Shown: positions 13,408 to 26,700 of the stretch, one piece after another | How positions within the stretch are numbered: position 1 is the stretch's first letter | Layout of the letters: every line of letters starts with the position of its first letter | Source of the DNA: Saccoglossus kowalevskii | Lineage: Eukaryota; Hemichordata; Enteropneusta; Harrimaniidae | NCBI RefSeq assembly: GCF_000003605.2 | Contig: NW_003106597.1 | Location: 599,989 to 663,988, forward strand | Length of the DNA stretch: 64,000 nucleotides | Reading direction: 5' to 3' | Made by a program: the position numbers and the translations under genes | The notes under the pieces: generated by a model | Databases searched by the model: none | Told to the model about the DNA's origin: nothing | What the model saw: the letters and a program-made list of their open reading frames with translations, nothing else

Positions 13408-13734
13408 AATCTAGTAGAGACATTCTCATTGGATACTTTTTGAAATATTACCCAATCAAGTTGTGTTCTTTATCTGCAGAAATATAAATAATCTAGTAGA
13501 GACATTCTCATTGGATACTTTTTGAAATATTACCCAATCAAGTTGTGTTCTTTATCTGCAGAAATATAAATAATCTAGTAGAGACATTCTCATTGGATAC
13601 TCTTTGAAATATTACCCAATCATGTTGTGTCTTTCATCTACAGAAATATAAATAATCTAGTAGAGACTTTCTCATTGAATACTTTTTGAAATATTACCCA
13701 ATCATGTTGTGCTTTTTATCTACAGAAATATAAA
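13408..13734. repeat. Four-copy tandem repeat, period 82
   Basis: The marker CTAGTAGAGAC starts at 13411, 13493, 13575 and 13657, an exact 82-bp period. Units run through CTCATTGGATACTTTTTGAA, an ATTACCCAATCA block and TCTRCAGAAATATAAA. Units 1 and 2 are nearly identical, while units 3 and 4 share variants (CATGTTGTG, CTACAG). Expansion therefore happened in at least two steps. Confidence 0.95.
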
Positions 13735-13842
13735 CACCTGCAAACTGAATCATGGGTGTCCGCAAGTTTTTTCTTTTTGGAATGAATGATTTTTTGTCTG
13801 TATTAAAAGCAATTAGTCAATAGACATATTTCATCAGTAAAT

Positions 13843-13951
13843 TAAAGAGCAGTGGTAGACATGCTGCATCATGTTCAGTGTGGGTCCCATGCTAAAATTA
13901 AATGTGTTTAAAATACATTGTTTGTAGAAATTTTACGACCACCACCCTTTA
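13843..13951. mobile_element. MITE family B, internally deleted copy
   Basis: Begins TTAAAGAGCAGTGGTAGAC and ends TTTTACGACCACCACCCTTTA, matching the family B ends. The interior GTGGGTCCCATGCTAA and AAAATACATTGTTT blocks match the 44.5 kb copy. TA flanks both ends. Confidence 0.75.
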
Positions 13952-16917
13952 TTAAAGTAAACAGTGAGAAGTGGATGATACAGCGACTAAAAACTTTAAT
14001 TCTTTCGTCTCTGTGCTACACTAGCAAGGCATTCACTAGCTACCCGATATAGTTTCAAAAACACCTGATAGCATTCTATTTTTGTACTCCAGTCTTACTT
14101 GATGTGAATCCAGAATTTATTATTACACATGGGTTGTATGCACAAGAAATCATGCGGCTCGACAGTTTGTGGAGCGTTATGTATGAACCTGTCAATGTGT
14201 CATTTGCGTTCCTGACAGGGTATCAGTCACGTTATCAGTCTTGCCAATATGCCTGTAGCTAGTATGTAAATGAGCTGCTCATTTATTATGCGTAGATATT
14301 TCTATAAATAGTCCTTGTTGATCATTGGACTTTAACATGCAAACACACATAATGCTTGTTTAGTTCGTTAGTTGGTCATAATTACAGACAATAAATTCAA
14401 AGATTGTCTTTAATTGTCATTTTAATTACCCCGATGCCATTCACTAACGACATTTAATGAAGTCAGTGGAATTCTGAATTCCCCAAACGAGTTCTTTCTA
14501 ATTATATTTATTTATTTTCTGTCTCTGATTGTTGCAGATAGCCGGTCTTACGGGAGGTGTGGCGATGTAGATTGATCTGTCATTGGGTGAAAAACAACAA
14601 GATTTGAAGCGTAGCAATGAGAAAAACGTACACACACCAAATCAGTATTCTATGTTCATCAATGCTTTGAAACAAGCTAAGCTCTACATATCATCTGTGT
14701 GTCCTCGGCTCAGGTGATGAGTTGCCATGACTACTGACGATGCATCAATACTATGTAAAATGAAAATTTTGTATCCTCTCTGTGTATTTTCTCCCTCTCA
14801 TTTTTGTCCCGTGATATATTCAATTCTCCGGGCAACTGCAGCAGTCGGCAACTGGAACACATCAATTTATTCCATCACCATAGCAACCAGCCAAAGAGAT
14901 TATTCCATGGTTTAGGGCATTGTTTTTCTTTTGAACTGCACTCATGGGACAGGAATTAGCTCTCTGCAGTCGTTGAAAGCTAATCAAAACTCCTGTCAGC
15001 GACAGAACCCAAATTCAAATGGCAGTTCTGGATAAAATAAAGAAAAGATAGATGCAGAATTGGTCATGGGTATTAATATTCTAGTCATTTTGCACAGTGT
15101 AGTGCTATCTATATTGAACAGCAGTTAAGCAGACCCCCTAGGTTGCTGCTAATTGACCCAAGCTGAGATGTTTAACCTGCATGTGAGTCAGCTTAATGGT
15201 ATGTTTTTATTGGTGTCATTTTTTTTGCGACAAAAATACTCGTTGAATTCATGTGAAACTGGCAAATATTTCTTCAGTGAAAAGATGTTATCTCTCGTAA
15301 AACAAAAACTATAATTATTTTTGTGCATATTATATGTCAATGAAATCTCTGGGTGATAATTTGGTCTAAATTTATCGACAACAGTTGAGCGGTAATACAT
15401 ATATATTGTGTTTTAGATGAGACAAAAACACTCCTGAGATCTGGGACTTCCTAATCCTTGTTTGATGACTGTTACCTTAACATTTTCACCTCTAGACTTT
15501 CTCGCCCAAAATTTGCTGCACTTTCTTTTTAATATTATTCAATATTTCTGGTAATGAATCCTATTTTTTAAGCCAACAGACGAAATTTGAGTTGATTTTC
15601 AGTTGTTACTGAAAAATTTGGCTATTTGTGTTCCCAAGAAAAGTGCAGACTATAAAATTGGACTATTTTGTGAATTTGTGATGAAAAAAGGGAACTGGTG
15701 GTGAAAAGGTTAAATTTAAAGGTTTTTTTTTCATATTTTGTTTTTAATATGGGTGGAAGTGAAGTGCATCTATATGCTTAAATGATCTGTTTCATATCCG
15801 AACTGCTTGGCGGACTGGGTCTGTATCTTGGTTAATATTTAGTTCATTTATGTGAATCCATAGAAATCTGTTTTGTTTTTTGAGGGGTGGGATGGTGGTT
15901 GTGAAATAAAAAAATTTTTGGTGCAAAGAAACGTCTGTTGTCTTTTATTGAACCCTTATCTCAAACAAGTCTGTAAGGAGAAAACTTACTTCACAGGCTA
16001 TATATATAGACCAATGGAAAGGAATACAAATTTTAAGCCATTATTCAGTGATTCTGTCCCAGGGATAGTTATCCTGGCACTTAGAAGACACATTTCAAGT
16101 AGTTTATTCAAGATAAAAAACACAATCTTAAGTTTATAAACTATTTCCTTTGTAACAATAATGCTCAATTGAAAATGTTAACAACCTAAATTTTTCATAT
16201 TGTCTGTGATCTGAAATCTACAAGTAGCCGAAATGAGTGGGAAGAACAGGTGTCAACAGGCGAGGTATCATGTAGTATGCTCTCATTTTGGAAAACGAAA
16301 CAACTGGATCAACAAACAGCCTTGGAAGCAGGAATGCATGAATGTTTATCAAAAACAGTGTTATTCTATCCCATTCCTGAATTATTTATTTCCTGAAAAG
16401 TGATTGATCTTTTTTCATTATTGGCGATTTTTCCAGAGGACTAACCCTTCGATTAGCGCTATTGACCTGCAATGGTGTTTCAGGCACATGGTCAGCAACA
16501 CAGATTTTTTTTTTCCATTCTAGCAACACTTGCTTGGGTTCTGTATTATTTTTGTTTTATTAAATTCAGTATACCAGCTGATGCACAGAAGATTGATATT
16601 TCTAACCCAGGCTGTGTTACGCCTACTATTAATGTACAATAGTTCAGATTTCAGTTTTCTTTTTCAATCAAGCTTTTCAACCAATTTTGTAGTGACTCAT
16701 TTTTTTTTTGGAATAATAATTTTGATATAAAACCATATTATGAATCATGATTTTGATCTCTTATAGTTGCCTTCTCAATCTGTAATAAGAATAACGAATA
16801 CTAGTTTATTTATCATTTCTGAGTGACTTAGTTTGATTTCTGCGACTGATTTTAGAAAATCTGAACATATAGGCTTTTTTTTGCCTTACACAATGTATAT
16901 TGGTTTGTTTACATACC
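13952..16917. other. No recognised gene
   Basis: AT-rich sequence up to the assembly gap. The longest frame (15873-16139, 88 codons) has no recognisable motif. Confidence 0.5.
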
Positions 16918-17215
16918 NNNNNNNNNNNNNNNNNNNNNNNNNNNNNNNNNNNNNNNNNNNNNNNNNNNNNNNNNNNNNNNNNNNNNNNNNNNNNNNNNNN
17001 NNNNNNNNNNNNNNNNNNNNNNNNNNNNNNNNNNNNNNNNNNNNNNNNNNNNNNNNNNNNNNNNNNNNNNNNNNNNNNNNNNNNNNNNNNNNNNNNNNNN
17101 NNNNNNNNNNNNNNNNNNNNNNNNNNNNNNNNNNNNNNNNNNNNNNNNNNNNNNNNNNNNNNNNNNNNNNNNNNNNNNNNNNNNNNNNNNNNNNNNNNNN
17201 NNNNNNNNNNNNNNN
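16918..17215. other. Assembly gap (298 N)
   Basis: A run of N bases with T-rich sequence on the left and unremarkable AT-rich sequence on the right. Reading frames drawn across it are artefacts. The true length and content are unknown. Confidence 0.99.
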
Positions 17216-19251
17216 AGTGGTATTGAAGCCTTTTGTAAATAATTTATTTAAACAATTCGTAACATTTTCTAGTTCAGTTTTTCACATTTCTGAGCAGAAT
17301 TTTAGTCTTGAGATATATAGAAATTTGCATGATTGAGAAAGGATTATTCTTTTATCTGCTAAGATGGACTACTGATCATCAGTAATCTTGTAGTTGTTGC
17401 TTCCACATTGTGATTGGAAAATGTTGAATTGAAACCCTTCCTTGGGTCAACCCCTGGGTGTGTACCACAGACTCAATAAAGATTAGCTATGTCCTTTCTT
17501 TTGAAAACTTTTGTTAAGGTCAACAGACCCTTGTGTTAGATCAGCGAAAGGGTTGACGTCGTAATAGTGCATTAAATTGACATAATGTCCTGTATTTTTT
17601 TTAAAACTTTTACAGTATTTGATACATTGGCGGTTCATTAAAACAAATTATATATCACTTTCTGACACAGTTTTTATCCAATTCAGCTATTTGTGGAGGC
17701 TTCGGTCAGCAAACTTTTGATAATTTTCCCTACTAAAGTTTCAGTGTTATCTTTTGCACACTTTCATTTTTTGTTCTAATTTTTTATTAATTTTAGGTCT
17801 GAATAATATTTTACCATACAAATTTTTGACCAAAACTCTTGAAAAAACAATTGATGCAGGCTTCTTTTTCTAAAAGGTTACAAAAGATTCAAAAATACAA
17901 AATAACAACCAAGATGCTTGAAATAAATGACTAAAATGCATACTTGTCCGAGAAAACTCACAAAATTTGGTAATAATCAAAAGCTCCTAAGCTACTATTT
18001 TGATTGCAAAAACAAATCACAGGTCTGTATCTCAACCGATGTTTTCTGTACTAATTTTGAACAAATCTTGGTGTATATGTATGTGAGAAACAAAAATGCA
18101 CTCATTTATTTACATACTTGCACACAACGTCAATTCCATGGAAGACGTAATCATGACTTATCAGGGGGGAAAAAAGTGCATACACTGGCATTTCATTTTA
18201 TTAATGCATATCGCTTACACTCGAACGAATAACGTTTTAAATTACGAAAAGACATAAAACCTGACCCTTCACAGTGCTTTCTGTAGCTAAGCACGCGATA
18301 CTTCAAACTCTAGAAAAGGAGATAACCGCCGCCATGTAGGTTTGTTTATTGAATATGTCATCAAACTCGTACAGAATTTGAAGTGTGAATTTTTTGTGTG
18401 AATTATATCACATTTTTGTGTGACCATGCTCTTCAGTAACTGTAATTTGGGTGAAATGAGCTGAAAATAAAATGCATGTATGTCACTCAACTCTAAGTTT
18501 TCAACACTTAGTGTGTTTTTTTTAATCAAATATATCGGATACCATCAGATTGACAGTGGCATTAATTTAATAAAAATTATACCGGACATAGTTGTCAGCA
18601 ATTTTGTTATGATCATAGTGGTTAAAAACGATATTTTTAGATTTCTGTTTTCCAATCTAGTTTTTATATAGGACTACAGGAAAATATTTTATTTTAAATA
18701 AAAATCAGTAATACACTGTGGAATGCTTAATGTGATTATCGTTATAATTAACTTAGTTCTGTGTGTCAACCATAAATTTAACTGTTTAATTATCATTTGT
18801 GATGGTGTTTTTTTCCTGGGGAGGGGGTGGGGTGGGGCCTTGCATTGGAAGCTGCACACATGTTACCCAATGGGGTAGTTTTTTTGGTTCAAAATGTCTA
18901 GAAAAGGTCTACAATTTCAACACTCATCACTGAAATTCTAAATGTTCAATAATCACTGAAAACCTTGCCTTATGTAATTGATCACACACGTCAAAGAAAA
19001 GAACCATAATCTGAGAAAGGGTAAGTATTTATTGCAAAATTTTCTGAAAAGTGGTGTCATTCTCATCTTAAAAGATAGAAGTCAGAGGTCATAGATAAGT
19101 ACAATTGCTTCAAAATCGGTAGAAAAATGTCATAATGATGAATGATATAAATTTGAAAGGTTGAAGGAACATTTAGTTATACAACGCTTTCAGATGTATT
19201 CCCAAGAATGTCCCTTGTATAAAGTCTGTCAATCATCAAGCTATATTTGGA
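17216..19251. other. No recognised gene
   Basis: AT-rich sequence holding a G-quadruplex-type tract at 18818 (separate entry). No gene was recognised. Confidence 0.5.
18818..18837 (+). other. G-quadruplex-type tract
   Basis: Four runs of four to five G separated by single A or T bases, the textbook short-loop G4 pattern, standing alone in AT-rich DNA. Confidence 0.7.
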
Positions 19252-19387
19252 TAAAGCGTGGTGGTTGTCGCGCAGCGCCTGTTCGAATTTCATGTAAATA
19301 AACAATTTTTACAATTTTACATGCGATGTATACGTCGCTATGAGTCCCATATCGAACAGGACGCAGCACGACGACTGTCGCCCTTTA
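19252..19387. mobile_element. MITE family B, well-kept copy
   Basis: Between TA dinucleotides: AAGCGTGGTGGTTGTCGCGC at the left and CGACGACTGTCGCCCTTTA at the right form imperfect inverted repeats. The interior carries GTTCGAATTTCATGTAAATA, GTATACGTCGCTATGAGTCC and CATATCGAACAGGACGC, shared with the 44.5 and 62.2 kb copies. About 136 bases, no coding capacity. Confidence 0.88.
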
Positions 19388-19732
19388 AGAAAGCTTTTTT
19401 TAATTATGTCAGTTATTTTTTTTTTAATGTTCTTTTCTCTGTCTGATCTTAGACCCAGATAAGTAAATCACAAATTGTATATAAATGTGAAAATAATTTC
19501 AATAAAAGCTCAAATTGGGGAAACAACATTACCAGAAATTTTTTTCCCCTAGGTCTTAATTACTTTTTTCTTCAATCCTGGTGAAAACGTTTTTACGAAA
19601 CATAACTATGATAAATACAATATTAAAGTTTGTATTGTATCTTTGATTGTTCAACCAATCACAAAATATATACAGCCGTATTTATGAATTCTTCATTTTT
19701 GGAAATCTATTTTGATTCTACATTTTACATCT

Positions 19733-19900
19733 TAAGCACTGACTGTAAATTGATTGGCATCTTACACCTGTAAGGTTGTCAGTTCGATCCCTATAGCTGA
19801 TCTGGTCACTCATAATAGTACCCAGATCAGCTGAACATGCGCGGTTTAAAGTGGAGGGGCTGTCACCTGTGTGAGAATTGACTCTCAATGCCAATAACAA
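19733..19900 (+). mobile_element. Possible tRNA-related SINE fragment
   Basis: A good Pol III B-box-like sequence (CAGTTCGATCCCTA) at about 19780, preceded by about 45 bases that could be a worn tRNA head, and followed by CCCAGATCAGCTGAACATGC. The A box is not convincing, so the assignment is tentative. Confidence 0.4.
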
Positions 19901-22773
19901 CGCTAGCTAAAAAAGCAAAGGCTCATGGGCAGACACTTGTTTGTAAACAACGTCACGCTATGGCTGTTTGCCACATACGTAGGTGACGACTCCCCCACTT
20001 CAATTGAATGGCTGGTGTTCATTTATGAAAACTTCAAATGTCCATCCTCAATGCATGTTGAAGATGTTGCGTTTTTTACAAATTTTTCGCTATTTTTCAA
20101 TTTTTCAATTCAGCCAAAACTACTATTTGATGAACCAAGTGAGTGAACATGGCATATATTTATGGTAATAAAATGCAAATTAGCTGGAAAATGAATTTTT
20201 GGTTAATTCATCTTTTGGGTTATTTTTTAATAACATAAACATTCTAATGTTTTACTCCTTTCATTGGTTCAGTATCACATGAATTAAAAAAATCTATAAA
20301 TAAAAATGTCAAAAATCAAAGCTACAAAGAATCTCTAGCCGCTGCAGTAAAATCCCTTTTCAAAGCTGGGGATTTCAAGTCGGAATGAAAAATTGGCAAT
20401 TTTGACCTGAATAATAAATAACAGAAATGGAATAACTAAGGTATATTTGACATATCTAAAAATCACTTTAGTGAAAACAACTGTTTAAACAGAACGGTTC
20501 ATTAACAACATCATTTTATCTCTGACAGGTTTGGACTTAATTACATTGACTTAGGTGTCAAGTTCAATAACAAATTGAAAAAAGAACTTAAAAAAATAAA
20601 TTATAATGTTGGCTGGAATGATTCAAAACTGATACAGATTGGCTGTTTCTTTCTCGGTCAGTCTTCCCTTCGTAATTTGGATGTACTGGATTAAGAACTG
20701 TTAATGATCCTGTCATAACTCACAAAACTGGGAACACAGCAATACAATAAGCCCAGGCTCAAGCTCTAAGCTCAAGAAATTTATTCTGATTAAAACATTG
20801 CTTGCTGAAAGCTTCCGCAGAAAGCTGAAAGGAATCGGAACAATTATGCCGGCAGGCAATGTGTTATACAAATGAATTAAATCTGTCACAAATATTAATT
20901 GAATAGAGAGGGGGGTATGCATGCTTCTTGGAATAGCCCTGTCACATGAGCCAAGATTACTGATGATTTGTCTTTAAAAAAAAAAAACCTGAGGTTCAAG
21001 TGTACTTTAGAGATTAAGCAGACAATTTAGTGAAATTATCAACTTCCTTTCATGAGAATTCATCAACAGTTTGATTTATTAGACATTTACCCGCAGATTC
21101 TCATGTCATGACCTCTGACCCTTTACGCTAACCCTTCTCCATGTGTGCACGTTTTTTTTACATGTGACACACTGCATAAATAACTGCATATTAATATTAG
21201 AGTTCTGAGTAGTAATAAAACCACCCACGTCTACCTGGACGTGGTCAGATTTATCGCTCTGTGATACACAATAACAATAGCGTAGACTGCAGTCCCTAGA
21301 TAGGAACGATGGTGTAAGGTAGATCGAAAAAACAAATTTTCTTTCATTTTACCAATCTTGAATAATTGTTCTTTGTATTTATGAATTAAATATGATCACC
21401 TAGCAATAAATGAAATGAAATTATTCTTGTGATTTAAAGGATATGACCTCCAGTCTCTGTTTTACTGAAAACTTGAAAGGTTGGACGTACTCATAAATCT
21501 TGTATTTGAATCACTAGGAAATTCTCTACTTATTAATAAAACACAAACATTCATATCGTTTGCTGTTTCATCATCTTTATCTCAATAATTTATCTTGTTT
21601 TGTACCAAATGAGGTGTTTTTTTTCCCTATGTGATGATCAAGGGCATGGACACCTGCAGCAAAGTGGGAAGCGCAGTAAAACACGGCAGTGATGAGATGG
21701 GCTTATTAGAATATATATCGATAATATTAATTAAATATTTGTCCTCAAACTACAGCAGAATAGCCTGTGACTATGACATTCGTTGTTGTGTGGCGGGGTG
21801 GGGATGGTGGAATCTTTCTCAAAACAAAACGGCATTAAATTGGGAAAAGGGTGACCGAAAAAGACATTAACCCTTGTGAATGCTGTGGCTCCATCACTTT
21901 AAAAATTAAAAGACCACATACTGAATTTTCATTGGTTAATCATGACCATGTGATATGAAGTAGTAATCCAATTACATTTTATGAAATGCAGCCCAGTGTT
22001 TGATATATAAAAATAGAAAATTTTTGATTTTCAGCAAGGTTAGGCAGTTTGTTGTGTTGTTATTACTATACATTGTCATGGCGATATTATTTTTTCATCA
22101 ATAATATTGCCTCATATCTTCATATTGCTGTTTTTAGTTTGTTTTTTTCATCTTGGACTGTCCAATCTTGATTTGCTTATGTATTTGGCCGGGCAATTAA
22201 TCTGCAATTAAACTGATTTTTAATTGTGTAACAGAACAATACAGGAGTTATTGCATTTTTAAGAGTTAATGTAACTGGCTAGTTTCCATGGCAACATAAA
22301 AAAAATGAATGTACCTTTCAGGATGTATTATCCATATTATTAATTTTCTGTCAAAATACAAATACGAAGTCATTTTCACTGAATGTTTTAATGAATGTAG
22401 GATACTTGTTTTTCTCGTCACTTGTCATATCATGGTTTTATCGATGAATACATATCAAAGAAATGAGAATAAATGTAAGCATTTTTGTGAAGCAGCCTGA
22501 CCCAGCAACTCCTTGTTGAGATACATCAAAAATCAAGTCGTCATAGAAACCTGATGCACAATAAATTTATTAAATGTTATTGACAGAATAAACATACAAG
22601 ATTGCTCATATGTAGCAATATAAATTCAATTTCTAGGGAGCATGTTAATACTTTGGTAAAGTCAACTTTTTCAAGTTTTCACAAAATTAAACATAATTTC
22701 TTGATATTGTTTTCTAAAATGTTGATCATTACCGTGTACCTTTAGATAGAAGGTAATTGTATCAAAAATTACT
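19901..22773. other. No recognised gene
   Basis: AT-rich sequence. Short frames only (longest 79 codons). No family member or RNA gene recognised. Confidence 0.5.
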
Positions 22774-22935
22774 TGAGCAATGGTATAGTAGTTTTAGTCT
22801 GTCTGCCATGCATCAGGCAGGTGGATTCAATTCTCATAGTCGGTTGTTCGATTTGGGGGACTAGTTTGCAGATGCACTAATAATTGGCACCAAGAACAAG
22901 GAAAGAGACATGCAGTGACTTAAGTGTCTAAAAAT
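22774..22935 (+). mobile_element. tRNA-derived SINE, tRNA-Gly-like head
   Basis: An A-box-like TGGTATAGTAGTTTTAG is followed by an anticodon-arm-like CTGCCATGCATCAGGCAG and a worn B box GGATTCAATTC. This is the spacing of a tRNA and resembles tRNA-Gly(GCC). A non-tRNA body follows (GGGGGACTAG...GCAAGGAAAG-type sequence). The mismatched B box argues against a working tRNA gene. Confidence 0.55.
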
Positions 22936-23045
22936 GTTGTCTTGCACAAATTAAATTAACAATTTTTTTGGAAAAAAATTATAAATTTATACAAAATGTT
23001 GCATCAACATGTGTTGGGAAAAATTATGTTCAAAAAAATTGAACT

Positions 23046-23235
23046 TTGATAAATATAAATATCAAACTGAAACGAGAGGTTTCTTTTAGCCGCTGGAATA
23101 ACATTGAAACATTTTTAAATCTGTCAATGCACACTGCGTTCATTGATTGACTGGCTGGAACCGACATTGAAATTTATAAAAATGTATGAAAATATGGGGA
23201 ATGGTTTTGTTGTGTTAATAGTATACAGGCATAGT
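23046..23235 (+). mobile_element. Repeat family E, copy 1
   Basis: Collinear with 33982-34190. Shared blocks include CAAACTGAAA, TTTCTTTTAGCCG (against TTTCTGTTGGCCG), GAATAACAT, TTCATTGATTGACTGGCTGG, AATTTATAAA and TTTTGTTGTG. Probably a MITE or SINE-like element; the ends are not resolved. Confidence 0.65.
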
Positions 23236-23674
23236 GTGTTTTTAATGATTTCAACTCAAGATCTCACTCTGCTGAACCACCAAGGAATTGCCTTAGTTGA
23301 TAATATCAGCAATTTCTGTCGGCAAATATTTAAAAAATTTGTGATTGATCACAAACTGTGATTCAGATTTGTACGAATTGTGTTAATTTCAACATTGACA
23401 TGAAACATGAAACATGGTTTCTGTCCAGACCGCAAGCTGCGATTGGCTAGGAGATTGTCCCATGTGCAGATAGATCTCCTGGAGATTCACTGAGAGGTGC
23501 TAAATATTCCAACAGTTTTAGGTCCCAGTGGATGTGACCTGGGGTCACATGCAGGTTTAATTCTGTGAGATTTTGAAGAAACTGCAGCTTTGTTTGGTTT
23601 TGGTAACAACACATGGAATATTGTTACAGAACAGAACAGAACAACATTGTAGTCAATAAAATCAAGTTCGAATA

Positions 23675-23713
23675 CCCCACCCCACCTCACCCCACCCATA
23701 CACCCCCACCCCC
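23675..23713 (-). other. G-quadruplex-type tract on the minus strand
   Basis: Runs of three to five C separated by one to five bases, at least six runs. The minus strand is therefore G4-capable and the plus strand i-motif-capable. Confidence 0.7.
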
Positions 23714-26700
23714 GGTAATCACCATTGAACTGATTGTAGTTGTAGGAAAAATGATGGTTATATGTTGCTGTCCAGACACAGCTGACTGATATCATGCGGT
23801 CTCACTATATATTCGGCAATCACCTTGACAGAAACAGCACTATCGACAAGTTGATGGAGATAGTAATCAAGTACATACTAGCCTAATGTGATGACCTACA
23901 CCCACTGCTGGTTTTTGATTCTTGGAAGGCGTTGGTAGAGAACATGGAGTGATCCAGACGTCAACGTTTAATGATGAACTCACCACAATCTGAATCAGAC
24001 TCCTAGAGATGAATAAAAGTGTGATATTCTTTGAGCATCAATATCCCAAGGCACCTGCAACCAAAATTCGCAGATACCATAGAATATCATTGTTGGCATC
24101 GCCATAGCAACTACCACAATCCATTCATGAGTCATGTTCATCATAATCTTGAATTACAATATCGACAAATACGACAATGTGTAGGTGTATTCTGAAAATT
24201 TCCCAATAGAATTTTCATCTATGATAAAGTATGTGGTATTGGGAAGGGTAGGGATTTCCACCCCTACCCTGACCCCCTTAAAATTAAATGTTTTGGGAAT
24301 TTCTTAAAATTATTTCACTAATGCTATATGACTTTAATAAGTTCTGTTTTTATCTTATTTTTTCTATTTTCAATTGAATTTTACATTAACTTTATTATTT
24401 GTTTTTATAATCAAACTAGAAATACCATCTTTTCCTTATGGTTGCAATAAATTTATTATCTTACAGGAATCGAATGTTTTCAATTGTGTTTTGAAGTTGT
24501 TGATTCCTTCTTACAAAAGCTGCAGGGGAAAGTATGGAGACGAAATGTCTGTCGCCGTTAGTTTTTGTCACTCTCTTCAAAAATTTATGCGTGAAAAAAG
24601 TTGTGAATTTACTTCCAACAAAACAGGCGTCAGGTGATATTGAAAAATAAGTTGGGTAGATAATATAAGCATTCTCAAGTGGAAGCCTCCAGGGTTATTC
24701 TTGTAATATTTTTATAAAATACGCAAATAGTATGTATAATACTAGAAACTTGGCTTCACTGTCTGTCTACCTTTGTCACATCGACTGTACCGAGCTGCAA
24801 TAATATGGCAGCATTATTCGTGAGTGTATGTGTTTTAGATTGATTAAGCACCTTCTGATTAGTGTTAATGTTTGGAGTGCGTCAATTAACTAATATTAAT
24901 AATAACAGTTATATTGAAGAAAATGCTGTCAAATTTGGATGTTGTGATGAACAAATGAGGTGTTTTGTCTTGATGTTGTACTTTGATCATGTTTCTGATG
25001 CACTTCCTGATGAATACAGTCTTCATAAATTATTCCCAGTTCTCGTAACATCACACGTCAACACAGTAAGGAATGTTTAATAATTAAAATTTCAATACAT
25101 CTAACACCGAAAACATTAGAATTTTATTTTGAAAAAGCTGCATCTGTTTGTGCATTGTATCCCTTATTTGGAGTAAAACAAAATTGACAAGTTCAAGATC
25201 ATTGTCATCACATAGGAAATAAAAAACATTTTTATGATATAAATGTGGGCAAGCTTACAGTAATATTGCTATGTTTTTTAATCTGATTATGATGATCAGA
25301 AAAAAAAAACAATTTCCATAAACAAAATGACGAGAGATTTTAGTTGATTGAACAACAGTTAAGTGAGTAAGGGCACTTCATTTTATAGATGAAGTAACAC
25401 CAATCTTTGAGCTTCCTGACTGTTTTTTTTTTTATAAGATTCATATTTATCACTAAAGAAAAGTAATTTTAAAAAGAAATTAAAAAAAAGTTGAATCATA
25501 AATTGTACTTTGTTTTGTGTATTATTTTTTTTGCTAATTGGAATTTTGGAACAAAACATTTATCCATTGTTATTCGGTGACTTTTATTGCTATTATCCAT
25601 CTTCCGATAATATTTTCAAGATAAAAAGTAAAATGTTTTATGACATCTTAGTACCGGTACCTTTGGGGAGAGAAACCCAATTTTAAATGACTTCAAAATT
25701 GCAAAAAAAGTACATGTGTTATATGTCCCAGCAAAACCAATCACTATGTCATGAGAAATTTATTGAACGAAAATTGTCTTCTTTTAATGCACTATTGATG
25801 GCATTTCTGAATAATATCAATATTCCTTAGCAACAAGCAAATACAGTACATGCATTAACGTATTTTATATGAAAAGATTTATGGGTAAGAATATATTTAT
25901 CACTCAATTGCTTGTATACTTCACACAAATGACCTTACTCTTAAGTGTTGATAACTAAATGATTTGTCAGTCAGATCAGTCAGTCAGGCCTTGGAACTGA
26001 AGCAGCTGAGAATACCACATAGTTCCAAGGCTATCAGTGGAAAAGCGTGATGAATAATCCATTTTTTTATTAATTTAAAAAAAAAAGTTTTGCAGAAAAC
26101 TTTAGTTGTTTGCTGAACAAGTTCAGTCTTTTCTATTTTGGTCACTTGTCCTAGTAGGTTTTTGTACAATATTTAAAACCTTTTGTTTTGTTTTGTTGAA
26201 AAAAAGACTGCAACACTAGACTAAAATACTGTTGTGCTTTTCATTAATATATTTCAATTTCTCACTTGAATTTCTCATTCAACTTTCATTTTGTTATCAA
26301 TTCTTGAGAATTATTCATACTATTTTTTTTTTGTACATGTGTATTAATTTTAATAATAAAAATGTTATGGAATAATTCTTTCATGAAATGAAAATAAAAA
26401 ACGCATGAAATTAAAATATATTCCTCACTTTTTCTTTACCATTACTTGATACAAATTTCAAAAAAGATGTAATTGGAGTAAAGAAGATATCTAATAATTA
26501 ATTTACCGTGCATAATTTCCTGCTCAATTCAATAAAATAAAACACAATAGTATACTTGATTCAAAAACTTGTCAATCAATAAATATAAATAAATATATAT
26601 AAATATATATCTGTATATTTGTGATTCATTAAAAGTTTAAGCTGGGGTGAAAACTTATTGGTGAATTTCAAGTGCATGGTGGGATATATGCAAATGATGT

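Noticed and set aside
16833-17336. 167-codon frame
   Set aside because: It exists only because N bases in the assembly gap were read as sense codons.
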